From NCBI GenBank assembly GCA_027317105.1, contig DAHVFH010000089.1, forward strand, positions 1-39,591: a DNA stretch of 39,591 bases, given 5' to 3'. The notes beneath the pieces are model-generated. The model worked only from the letters and a program-made list of their open reading frames with translations. It searched no databases and was not told the DNA's origin. Shown one piece after another: positions 27,779 to 35,515 of this stretch; the stretch's first letter is position 1; every line of letters starts with the position of its first letter. The stretch comes from Cytophagales bacterium. Lineage in GTDB: Bacteria; Bacteroidota; Bacteroidia; Cytophagales; Cyclobacteriaceae. The position numbers and the translations under genes are program-made.

Positions 27779-29125
27779 ATGAAAATTGTAGATGTTTTAA
27801 AAAACAGGAACGTACTGATTACTATCGGAGTATTCGTACTTGGGCTATTGTTCGGCTGGCTTTTATTTGGAGGATCGGCAAGTGAATTTTCCAAGACTCT
27901 TCCTGTAGGACATGCCATGGAGGATCACCAAAAAGGAACGGTGTGGACTTGTTCCATGCACCCACAGATTAGATCGGAAAAGCCGGGCAAGTGCCCCATT
28001 TGTGGAATGACTTTAATTCCTCTTGAATCGGACAATACAGAAAATGACGATGAGTCTGACCAATACACAGTAAAATTTTCAAATGCTGCCATGAAAATAG
28101 CGGAAGTTGAAATGAGCACCATAGAAAAGAAGGCACCTTACAAAGAGGTTTATCTGCCTGGTAAAGTCATGGCTGACGAAAGAAATATCGCTGCCCTTAC
28201 AGCGCGTTATCCAGGCCGGATCGAAAAACTTTTTATAAACTATACCGGCCAACAAGTGGGAAAGGGCCAGGTGTTGGCGAAAATTTATTCCCCTCAGTTG
28301 GTAACGGCACAACGTGAGTTGTTTGAAGCCCTGAAATTCAAAGAAACCAATCCGAGCTACTATAGGGCGTCCCGAAACAAACTAAAACTTTGGGACCTTA
28401 CGGACGAGCAGATTTCACAAATAGAAAGTTCTGGCGAGGTATCATTTTATTTTGATGTTTTATCCCCGATTACGGGAACAGTGACAATGCGCAACGTGGC
28501 ACTAGGAGACTATGTAAAGGAAGGAGATCCCTTGTTTGCGGTTGTTGACCTACGTCACGTATGGGTGATGTTTGATGCGTATGAGAGTGACATCCCCTGG
28601 ATAAAAGTTGGCGATAAAATCAAATTCAAAATCAAATCCATACCGGGCGAAGAGTTTGTGAGCACGGTAACATTCATTGATCCTGTACTTGATCGCATGT
28701 CAAGGGTGGCAGGAGTAAGGGCAGAGCTGAACAACCCAAAGGAGCTGCTAAAACCACAAATGCTTGCTTCCGGCATTTTAAAGACGATGCTTCCCGGATC
28801 ATCCAATCAGTTGGTCGTGCCTAAATCATCGATCTTATGGACTGGAAAAAAGGCAGTCGTGTACGTAATGACAAATGATCACAACAATATGTTTCAGTAT
28901 CGTGAAATCGATTTAGGTGCCGAGGCGGGTGACTATTACGTAGTAAAGAGTGGGTTACTAGAGGGCGAAATGGTGGCTACTCACGGTGTGTTCAAAATCG
29001 ATGCAGCAGCACAGCTTAAAGGAGAAAAAAGTATGATGAACCCGGAAGGCGGAAAAGTATCAACAGGCATGGCTGGGATGGATATGGGCGGAGATAAGAA
29101 ACCTGATGGTAAAAGCAAAAAATAA
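27779..29125 (+). CDS. cusB: Periplasmic adaptor (CusB-like) with heavy-metal-binding module
   Basis: A 448-residue membrane-fusion protein. One N-terminal transmembrane anchor (NVLITIGVFVLGLLFGWLLF, about residues 11-30) is followed by a heavy-metal-binding module, WTCSMHPQI...KCPICGMTLIPL (residues 56-82). The HlyD/CusB barrel-sandwich and beta-barrel domains come next, for example YLPGKVMADERNIAALTARY and LSPITGTVTMRNVALGDYV. The tail is Met-rich (MAGMDMGGDKKPDGK), suited to Cu+ or Ag+. It couples CusA to CusC and can hand metal to the pump. The ATG begins right after the cusC stop, completing a cusA-cusC-cusB operon. Confidence 0.92.
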   Translation: MKIVDVLKNRNVLITIGVFVLGLLFGWLLFGGSASEFSKTLPVGHAMEDHQKGTVWTCSMHPQIRSEKPGKCPICGMTLIPLESDNTENDDESDQYTVKFSNAAMKIAEVEMSTIEKKAPYKEVYLPGKVMADERNIAALTARYPGRIEKLFINYTGQQVGKGQVLAKIYSPQLVTAQRELFEALKFKETNPSYYRASRNKLKLWDLTDEQISQIESSGEVSFYFDVLSPITGTVTMRNVALGDYVKEGDPLFAVVDLRHVWVMFDAYESDIPWIKVGDKIKFKIKSIPGEEFVSTVTFIDPVLDRMSRVAGVRAELNNPKELLKPQMLASGILKTMLPGSSNQLVVPKSSILWTGKKAVVYVMTNDHNNMFQYREIDLGAEAGDYYVVKSGLLEGEMVATHGVFKIDAAAQLKGEKSMMNPEGGKVSTGMAGMDMGGDKKPDGKSKK

Positions 29126-29140
29126 AAAAATGCAAGTTCT

Positions 29141-29263
29141 ATGGAAAATGTGAAAATGGATAGGTCAGTAGATATGGACTTCAAGAAGCAATTAATTTTC
29201 AGTATACAAATCGCAATTGATTTACAGAAAGGATTTTTAGCTTCTGAGGTATCGAAAGTATAA
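29141..29263 (+). other. Possible 40-codon small open reading frame
   Basis: In the 257-base gap after cusB an ATG-started frame encodes about 40 residues beginning MENVKMDRSVDMDFKKQLIF and ending in TAA. It resembles no family I know and may be chance or the residue of a decayed gene. I see no other structure in this gap. Confidence 0.18.
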
Positions 29264-29382
29264 AAAGCCGTCCCCGCAGTGAAAGCTAAATATGGCAACT
29301 GTAGATTGGAGCCGATAACCTCCTGGCACCACAAATAGAATTAAAAAAATTAGTAACAGTAACAATTAAAATAAACATAAAT

Positions 29383-29880
29383 ATGAAAACCAAAATGATG
29401 ATGCTTATCCTGGTTCTAGGTAGCTGGGGGGCTTTCGCACAACACGACCATGCCAAAAGTGGCCAACAAAAAAAGGATGAAAATAAGGTGATGTTTAAAG
29501 ATGCCAAAATCGGCAAAGCTTATCAGCATTATCTTCATCTGAAGGATGCGCTCGTAGCCTCGAATCAAGACGGTGCCAAGACAGCCGCAGACGAACTTCA
29601 AAAAACATTAGCAGGAGTTAACAACGGCAAAATGGTAGCCGATGAAGCAGCCAAGGTTGTGGCCGCAGGAAGTCTTGATGACCAGCGGAAAGCATTCTCT
29701 GGCGTAAGTGACGGGATGGCACTGTTAGTAAAGGACGGGAAACTTTCTATGGGCATGATTTATCTTGAATATTGCCCCATGGCCAAAGCTTCATGGCTTT
29801 CCAACGAAAAGGAAATCAAGAATCCATACTTCGGAGATAAGATGCTTACATGTGGTGGAGTGAAAGAAATGATTCATTAG
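29383..29880 (+). CDS. DUF3347-domain secreted protein
   Basis: A 165-residue periplasmic protein with signal peptide KTKMMMLILVLGSWGAFAQ and a short His-containing mature start (HDHAKSG). The rest is a helical DUF3347 domain, clearest at the end: IYLEYCPMAKASWLSNEKEI, then NPYFGDKMLTCGGVKE. The conserved Cys and Met residues in YCPM and KMLTCG suggest Cu+ binding. DUF3347 is typically found in Bacteroidota beside CusB-like adaptors, sometimes fused to them, so a periplasmic copper chaperone role is inferred. It has its own 5' gap and may be transcribed separately from cusACB. Confidence 0.87.
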   Translation: MKTKMMMLILVLGSWGAFAQHDHAKSGQQKKDENKVMFKDAKIGKAYQHYLHLKDALVASNQDGAKTAADELQKTLAGVNNGKMVADEAAKVVAAGSLDDQRKAFSGVSDGMALLVKDGKLSMGMIYLEYCPMAKASWLSNEKEIKNPYFGDKMLTCGGVKEMIH

Positions 29881-29901
29881 AAAGCTGATGAGGGATAGGA
29901 A

Positions 29902-29926
29902 CGGGATTTAGATGCATCTTTTCCCG
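29902..29926 (+). promoter_or_regulatory. Interrupted palindrome between the DUF3347 gene and the next gene
   Basis: CGGGA (29902-29906) and TCCCG (29922-29926) flank the perfect 10-base palindrome AGATGCATCT (29910-29919), with TTT and TT spacers. It could be an operator for a copper-responsive regulator or a weak transcript-ending hairpin. No T-run follows; the next bases are pyrimidine-rich (CTCTTCTCTTC). Confidence 0.35.
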
Positions 29927-29987
29927 CTCTTCTCTTCATGCGAAGAAGCACTTAATGGAAATTCAAAAACTTAAATTCAAAGAATAA

Positions 29988-30551
29988 ATGAAAACTCTAA
30001 CAAAAATTTCATTGACAATGCTGGTATTGGTATTCGCCACGCAAATTACCCAAGCTCAAAACTACAAAGCGCCTAAGATAGACGCGTCAGGAAAGATCAC
30101 CGACAAGGAGAGCAAACAAATTGGAAGCGTGTCGAATGAAGGAATTGTTATGGACGTGATGGGAATGAAAGTTGCGTACGTTGATGCGAATGGCTCGCTC
30201 GTGGATGCCAAAACTGGTAAAAAACTAGGCAAGGCAGAGAAAAATGGAAATTTTATTCCTGAGTACGCAAAGACACCGGATGAAGGCTGGTCAATAAGTG
30301 CACCAATGAACGGGACATGTCTTGTAAAAGATAAGGATGGAAATGTAAAAGCTGAGGTACATGAAAACTACAAGGCATTCGGAGCTTGTGCCATTCATTG
30401 CCTTACTCATCACATGAACCATGGTAAAGTGATGAACGAAAAGAAAATGGAGACATCTTCTTTTGTATGCCCTATGCATCCTGATGTAACTTCTGACAAG
30501 TCGGGTAAATGCAGCAAGTGTGGAATGGAATTTGTTAAGACAAAGAAATAG
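29988..30551 (+). CDS. Secreted protein with C-terminal heavy-metal-binding module
   Basis: A 187-residue periplasmic protein. The signal peptide KISLTMLVLVFATQITQAQ is followed by a beta-rich region of short Gly/Asp repeats (SGKITDKESKQIGSVSNEGI, VDAKTGKKLGKAEKNGNF) that I do not recognise. A Cys/His cluster CAIHCLTHHMNH comes near residues 130-143, and the end is a module CPMHPDV...KCSKCGMEFVK identical in layout to those in CusB and CopA. Binding of Cu+ or another soft metal in the periplasm is a strong inference; a precise role is not known. It starts 107 bases after the DUF3347 gene. Confidence 0.85.
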   Translation: MKTLTKISLTMLVLVFATQITQAQNYKAPKIDASGKITDKESKQIGSVSNEGIVMDVMGMKVAYVDANGSLVDAKTGKKLGKAEKNGNFIPEYAKTPDEGWSISAPMNGTCLVKDKDGNVKAEVHENYKAFGACAIHCLTHHMNHGKVMNEKKMETSSFVCPMHPDVTSDKSGKCSKCGMEFVKTKK

Positions 30552-30654
30552 TAGCTGGGTCGAAATCCTGAAGGGCTTCATTTTTGAATTATTTCGCTTG
30601 AAATTTGCAAAGGTAGCCGCACAAATCATCCCCTTAAATTCCAAACTCCATTTC

Positions 30655-31110
30655 ATGAAAACCATTACCAATATTTTAATAATGCTTTCAGCGACCTTTT
30701 TTTCAATTGGCAACGTATTAGCGCAAACGGATGAGGATAAAGTAAATCACGTGTTAAAGGAATACCAATCTGCGATTGAAAAATTAGACACAACAGGCGT
30801 TAGTAGATTTTTTATTAGGAAATCACAAATCATTGAATCAGGTAGTATCGAAGGCACTTTTCAGCACTACTTAGCTCACCACCTTGGACCTGAACTAAAC
30901 GAGTTCAAATCCTTTAAGTTCAGTGACTACAAAACTAATGCTACTATTGATCTACCTTATGCATTTGTTACGGAATCTTACAAATACACCATTGTCGTTA
31001 AGAAGGACAATTCAATAGTCGAACGAAGGGGAGTGGCAACTTCTATTTTAAAGAAGGAAAATGGTATTTGGAAAATTATGCAAGCACATAGTTCATCCCG
31101 CAGACCATAG
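30655..31110 (+). CDS. Secreted NTF2-like (SnoaL/DUF4440-type) protein
   Basis: A 151-residue protein with signal peptide KTITNILIMLSATFFSIGNV, then a single cone-shaped NTF2-like domain. The visible pattern is an N-terminal helix (DKVNHVLKEYQSAIEKLDTT), FFIRKSQIIESGSIEGTFQH, and the closing strands YKYTIVVKKDNSIVERRGVA and GIWKIMQAHSSSR. Such proteins bind small ligands or act as scaffolds; no catalytic residues can be named. The ATG at 30655 gives the signal peptide, while upstream in-frame codons overlap the previous gene. The presence of similar NTF2-like genes in copper clusters is suggestive only. Confidence 0.78.
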   Translation: MKTITNILIMLSATFFSIGNVLAQTDEDKVNHVLKEYQSAIEKLDTTGVSRFFIRKSQIIESGSIEGTFQHYLAHHLGPELNEFKSFKFSDYKTNATIDLPYAFVTESYKYTIVVKKDNSIVERRGVATSILKKENGIWKIMQAHSSSRRP

Positions 31111-31251
31111 TCTAACCTTGCATTTTATTTTCAGACTTGCATGAATACTTTGATGCCATTTGCAAGTTTGGCGATAGCCATAGAATTTTGGATAAAATAG
31201 CTAAACTGTTAATCAAAAGTTGCCTGATCCACTTATCACTAAAAAATATTT

Positions 31252-31713
31252 ATGCAGAGTCTACTTCCTGATTGGGCACCAAACGTGCATCCCATGTTGG
31301 TCCATTTTCCCATCGCCATTTTCCTTACCGCTCTGTTGCTGGATTTCCTCCAGTTGCTTTGGAAAAAGGAATGGTTACACCTATCGGTGACCGCACTTTT
31401 TATTTTCGCAGCTTTGGTTGCGCTGGCTACTTATCTCAGTGGTAAACAAGCCGTTGATATTGTGCCTGTTCCCATGCGAGCCGAATTAACGGCAAGTAAC
31501 CACTCAGATTGGGGGCTGTACACACTACTTTATTTTGGCTTGTTTGCTGCGCTGCGAGGATTTCTATTTTGGAAGGAGTTGGATCGCAAACGCGTGGTGG
31601 CCATACTGCTTTTCTGTGGGAGCCTTGCCGGTACCGCTTTGATTGGCAAAACGGCAGACCTTGGCGGAAAGCTGGTTTACAAATATGGAGTAGGCATTCA
31701 AAAAACAAAATGA
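31252..31713 (+). CDS. DUF2231 integral membrane protein
   Basis: A 153-residue inner-membrane protein with four predicted helices. It carries the DUF2231 signature at the start, NVHPMLVHFPIAIFLTALLL (His residues in HPMLVHFP), and a late segment TADLGGKLVYKYGVG. The paired His residues suggest a metal or haem site. In many bacteria DUF2231 genes neighbour copper or cytochrome genes, but the function is not established. A 7-base inverted repeat (ACTTGCA 31135-31141, TGCAAGT 31161-31167) lies in the 141-base gap upstream and may belong to its promoter. Confidence 0.87.
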   Translation: MQSLLPDWAPNVHPMLVHFPIAIFLTALLLDFLQLLWKKEWLHLSVTALFIFAALVALATYLSGKQAVDIVPVPMRAELTASNHSDWGLYTLLYFGLFAALRGFLFWKELDRKRVVAILLFCGSLAGTALIGKTADLGGKLVYKYGVGIQKTK

Positions 31714-31780
31714 GGTTCCTTAAAAATGTATTTATCAATTCAAAACAAACTTTATTATTCACTCTAAATCGTAAATCAAA

Positions 31781-32518
31781 ATGAAAACTTTAAAATTCAA
31801 TTTACCTGCAATCGCAGTCATGGCGTTTGTACTTTTTTTGGCTGGTACTATTAGTTCCTGCAGCACCAAATCCTCAAAGGAAGAAGATGAAAAAGTAGAA
31901 GAAGCTGAAGGGCACGAACACGACAGTACAGAAGCCAATCATCATGATCATGATGAGGTTTCCACCAACGAAGGCGTCACTGACTCCGTTATGTGGATGC
32001 CTTCAACAGAGCAATCCTTCTCTGGGCAACTGAAGCTTGTTGAAGGAGACGCGCTGAAATTGAACATGGCAACGAGTTCAGATAACGATGGAAGTAAAGT
32101 GCTCAGCCTTTCACTTTCCGGAGAAAAAGTTCTTCTCCTTTTTGATGGTACGTTTGAAAATCTTGGTTCAAACATCTTGTTCAAAACGGAGGGTTATCAG
32201 GGGCAGGTCGCCATTGTGCACCATTATACCGATGAATCCAATTACGATTATTTGTCACTGTCCAATGTCTCAATGCAGTTGGGAAGGGTGGAAAATGGTA
32301 AAATTAATGTGCTTGATAAAGAAGACATAAAAATGCCGGGTGACTGGGCAACGTTAGCGGTATCCGCGGCCGGTGAGCATTATAAAGGATCATTGAATGA
32401 TAAACTAGTTAACCATGGACATGGTGAAACAAGACCTGCTGGCCGAGTTGGAATACGGCTGGAAGGAAAGGGGAAAGTGATGCTGAAAATGATCGAGGTA
32501 GTTAGTCTCTCTGAATAA
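31781..32518 (+). CDS. His-rich lipoprotein of unknown function
   Basis: A 245-residue lipoprotein. The signal NLPAIAVMAFVLFLAGTISS leads to the lipid-attachment Cys in ISSCSTK. A metal-grabbing acidic/His segment follows (EGHEHDSTEANHHDHDEVST). The rest is a beta-rich domain with LSLSGEKVLLLFDGTFENLG and a Gly/His patch NHGHGETRPAGRVGIRL, perhaps a jelly-roll fold. I know no named family. The His cluster and its position directly before copA point to divalent or soft-metal buffering at the envelope. A 240-base gap to copA contains no gene and only a weak TCAAC/GTTGA dyad. Confidence 0.82.
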   Translation: MKTLKFNLPAIAVMAFVLFLAGTISSCSTKSSKEEDEKVEEAEGHEHDSTEANHHDHDEVSTNEGVTDSVMWMPSTEQSFSGQLKLVEGDALKLNMATSSDNDGSKVLSLSLSGEKVLLLFDGTFENLGSNILFKTEGYQGQVAIVHHYTDESNYDYLSLSNVSMQLGRVENGKINVLDKEDIKMPGDWATLAVSAAGEHYKGSLNDKLVNHGHGETRPAGRVGIRLEGKGKVMLKMIEVVSLSE

Positions 32519-32758
32519 CTATTTTTGGAATTTAAAATTTCCTCAAGTTAACTATTTGCAAATATACCCAAGGTAATGTTAAAAATATTCTAAATGTGAA
32601 ATGAAACTCAAGGTTGTAGAAAGCAGCGAAAGAGCGACTCAACATTAGCGTTGATTTACTTCGCGATGCTACTCAAAACAGTTTTGAACTGGATTGAGAA
32701 TGCCTTTACGATATAAGGAAAGAAAATAAAATGTGTAAGGAAATCTTTGAAAGAAATT

Positions 32759-35383
32759 ATGGAACAGCAATATACCAATCAAAAATACACTTGTCCGATG
32801 CACCCAGAAGTAATAAAAGATGAAGTCGGGAGATGTCCAATTTGTGGAATGAATCTTTTGTTAGTCAAAAAATCTCCAGTGAGTCAAAGGCCAAATCAAG
32901 AGAATATGAATAAGCAGGAGCATTCTAACTCTGAAACAGTCACAACGGGCGAGACTGAACAATATTATTGCCCGATGCTTTGCGAGGGTGAAAAAAAATA
33001 TTCCGAACCTGGTAGATGCCCGGTGTGCGGTATGTTTTTGGTAGAAGAGGGAAAAGAGCATGCCCAAGGAAAATCAGTAATGAAAGACGGTCAACAACTG
33101 GAACAAAAGTCTTTGCTGCCATCATTGCCCATCATAAAAAGAAAGAACGGTGATCAATACTACTGCCCAATGCTGTGCGAAGGCGACAAAAGATATTCGA
33201 AGCCTGGCGATTGTCCAGTTTGCGGAATGGATTTGGTGAAAGAACAAAGAATTACTAAAGAGACGACTGACTATACTTGCCCGATGCACCCTGAAGTTAT
33301 CCGGCATGAGCCAGGCAGTTGTCCAATCTGTGGTATGGATTTGGTCCCGAAGACCATTAAAGCTGAAGATGACGAGGAGACGGCTACTTACAAGGCTATG
33401 CTCCATAAATTCTGGATAGCGATGGCATTCACGCTCCCTGTTTTTTTTATTGCGATGGGCGAAACGATGGGGCTTCCGCTAACAGCCATGGCGAGCAGAA
33501 CTGTATGGGGCTGGGTTCAATTTATTTTGTCGGCACCCGTTTTGTTTTATTGCAGTGCTGAGTTCTTCAAGCGCGGGTATCTTTCTGTGATTAGAAGGTC
33601 GCCAAACATGTGGACGCTGATTTCTTTAGGATCGGGTTCAGCTTATCTATTTAGTGTTGTGGCGTTAGTCTTTCCCGATGTTTTTCCAGCGCCATTCAAA
33701 ATGGATGGTGCCGTTCATCTCTACTTTGAAGCGGCTACGGTAATCCTTACTCTTATTTTATTAGGTCAGGTACTTGAATTAAAAGCAAAAGGCCAAACGA
33801 ATAGTGCCATCCGAACCTTGCTAAACCTAGTGCCACCTGAAGCGACACTAATTAAAAATGGACAGGAACATAAAATTCCGTTGGAGCATGTGCAAGTGAA
33901 TGATGTATTAAAAGTGAAGCCCGGAGAAAAAATACCAGTTGATGGTGAAATTATAAAAGGCCACAGTATCGTAAATGAATCCATGATCACGGGAGAGCCT
34001 ATGCCTGTGGAAAAAGGTGAGGGCGACAATGTAGTTGGTGGAACAGTGAATGGTACGGGTAGTTTTGAAATGAAAGCCGTGAAGATTGGCTCCGCTACTT
34101 TGTTGGCGCAGATTATTGATATGGTCAATAAGGCAAGCCGTTCGAGAGCACCAATTCAAAACTTGGCGGATAAGGTATCACGTATATTTGTGCCTGTGGT
34201 CGTGAGCATTTCAATGGTGTCATTTGTGGTGTGGGCTTTTTGGGGGCCAGCTCCTGCTTTAGTCTATGCTTTTGCAAATGCCGTGACGGTGCTGATCATT
34301 GCCTGTCCTTGTGCGTTAGGGTTGGCAACGCCCATGGCGGTTATGGTGGGCACAGGCCGTGGAGCTACAGCCGGTGTGTTGATAAGAGAAGCCAGGGTGA
34401 TCGAAGAAATGGAGAAAATTGATGTATTAGTAATAGACAAAACTGGAACTATTACGGAAGGAAAACCCTCGTTAAAATTTGTGCAAGCATGGAACGAATC
34501 TACTAATGAAGATGAATTAGTACGATTAGCAGCTTCAATAGAAGCGAGTAGCGAACACCCTTTAGCTGAAGCCCTTTTGCGGTCGGCCAAAGCAAAAAAT
34601 CTAAAGTTAAATCAAATTGAAGATTTTGAATCGATCACAGGTCAAGGGATTACGGGCACGATTGATGGGAAGAAGATTTTTGTTGGTAATGAAAAACTGA
34701 TTAATTCCCTTGGCTTAATGCTTCCTGAAACAAAGCGAAAGGAAGTGGAAGGTCGCCAAACAAAAGGTGAAACCGTGATCTATGTGGTGATCGATAATCA
34801 ATTGTCGGGCTACATCAGTGCAGCCGACCCCATCAAGGGAAACTCAAAAGAAGCTGTGCGTGAACTGCAACGGCGGCATGGAATTAAAGTAATCATGCTC
34901 ACCGGAGATAATAAAAACACAGCCAAAAGCGTGGCTGATGAAATTGGTCTTGATGACTACGAAGCCGATTGCCTTCCCGTGGACAAACTCAACAAAGTAA
35001 AACAACTTCAAGGGGAAAATAAACGAGTGGCGATGGCTGGCGATGGCATCAACGATGCCCCAGCTCTGGCACAGGCTAATGTGGGTATTGCTATGGGAAC
35101 TGGTACAGAAGTAGCGATTCAAAGTGCGGGAATCACTTTAGTGAAAGGAGACTTGCAGGGAATCGTAAGAGCAAGGAACCTAAGTCATGAGGTAATGAAG
35201 AACATCAAGCAAAATTTATTTTTTGCATTCTTTTACAATGGCATTGGTATTCCCATTGCCGCTGGAATATTGTTTCCTTTTTTTGAATTGCTCCTGAGCC
35301 CGATGCTGGCTGCACTGGCCATGAGTTTAAGTTCCGTTTCGGTGATTGCGAATAGTCTAAGACTAAGAACAAGTATTCTTTGA
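32759..35383 (+). CDS. copA: Cu+-translocating P1B-1 ATPase with four N-terminal metal-binding modules
   Basis: An 874-residue inner-membrane copper exporter. The N-terminus has four heavy-metal-binding modules at about residues 10-37, 70-96, 135-161 and 172-198. Modules 1 and 4 are CPMHPEV...CPICGM; modules 2 and 3 are a variant CPMLCEG...CPVCGM with an extra Cys. Classical HMA domains are absent. The core shows TGEP (411-414), CPC (516-518), DKTGT (D560), HP (H600-P601), GDGIND (761-766), Y826-N827 in TM7 and M855-x2-S858-S859 in TM8. This is the P1B-1 set for Cu+/Ag+. The ATG at 32759 is preferred to a TTG four codons upstream. It would feed periplasmic copper to the CusCBA system. Confidence 0.95.
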   Translation: MEQQYTNQKYTCPMHPEVIKDEVGRCPICGMNLLLVKKSPVSQRPNQENMNKQEHSNSETVTTGETEQYYCPMLCEGEKKYSEPGRCPVCGMFLVEEGKEHAQGKSVMKDGQQLEQKSLLPSLPIIKRKNGDQYYCPMLCEGDKRYSKPGDCPVCGMDLVKEQRITKETTDYTCPMHPEVIRHEPGSCPICGMDLVPKTIKAEDDEETATYKAMLHKFWIAMAFTLPVFFIAMGETMGLPLTAMASRTVWGWVQFILSAPVLFYCSAEFFKRGYLSVIRRSPNMWTLISLGSGSAYLFSVVALVFPDVFPAPFKMDGAVHLYFEAATVILTLILLGQVLELKAKGQTNSAIRTLLNLVPPEATLIKNGQEHKIPLEHVQVNDVLKVKPGEKIPVDGEIIKGHSIVNESMITGEPMPVEKGEGDNVVGGTVNGTGSFEMKAVKIGSATLLAQIIDMVNKASRSRAPIQNLADKVSRIFVPVVVSISMVSFVVWAFWGPAPALVYAFANAVTVLIIACPCALGLATPMAVMVGTGRGATAGVLIREARVIEEMEKIDVLVIDKTGTITEGKPSLKFVQAWNESTNEDELVRLAASIEASSEHPLAEALLRSAKAKNLKLNQIEDFESITGQGITGTIDGKKIFVGNEKLINSLGLMLPETKRKEVEGRQTKGETVIYVVIDNQLSGYISAADPIKGNSKEAVRELQRRHGIKVIMLTGDNKNTAKSVADEIGLDDYEADCLPVDKLNKVKQLQGENKRVAMAGDGINDAPALAQANVGIAMGTGTEVAIQSAGITLVKGDLQGIVRARNLSHEVMKNIKQNLFFAFFYNGIGIPIAAGILFPFFELLLSPMLAALAMSLSSVSVIANSLRLRTSIL

Positions 35384-35389
35384 TTTTTT
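35365..35389 (+). terminator. Weak candidate terminator at the copA stop
   Basis: AAGAA (35365-35369) and TTCTT (35376-35380) form a 5-base stem with a 6-base loop, followed by TGA and then TTTTTT (35384-35389). The stem is AT-rich and short. It stands at the convergent junction with ypdA, where a terminator is expected. Confidence 0.3.
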
Positions 35390-35515
35390 GAAAACAATCG
35401 ATCGATAGGATCTTACTTTCAATCGCGTTTTCATCAGGGTCAAAATTTTGTAAATGATGCCTAATCGAAATATCAATACTTTTTTCTGGGTTGCCGGAAA
35501 GACAGTTAATTACCG

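Noticed and set aside
31135..31167. ACTTGCA/TGCAAGT inverted repeat before the DUF2231 gene as a terminator
   Set aside because: The 19-base loop and lack of a T-run make a terminator unlikely; it is noted only in the gene entry as a possible promoter element.
32519..32758. Possible small gene or RNA in the gap before copA
   Set aside because: No open frame of credible length; only a 5-base TCAAC/GTTGA dyad, which is expected by chance in 240 bases.
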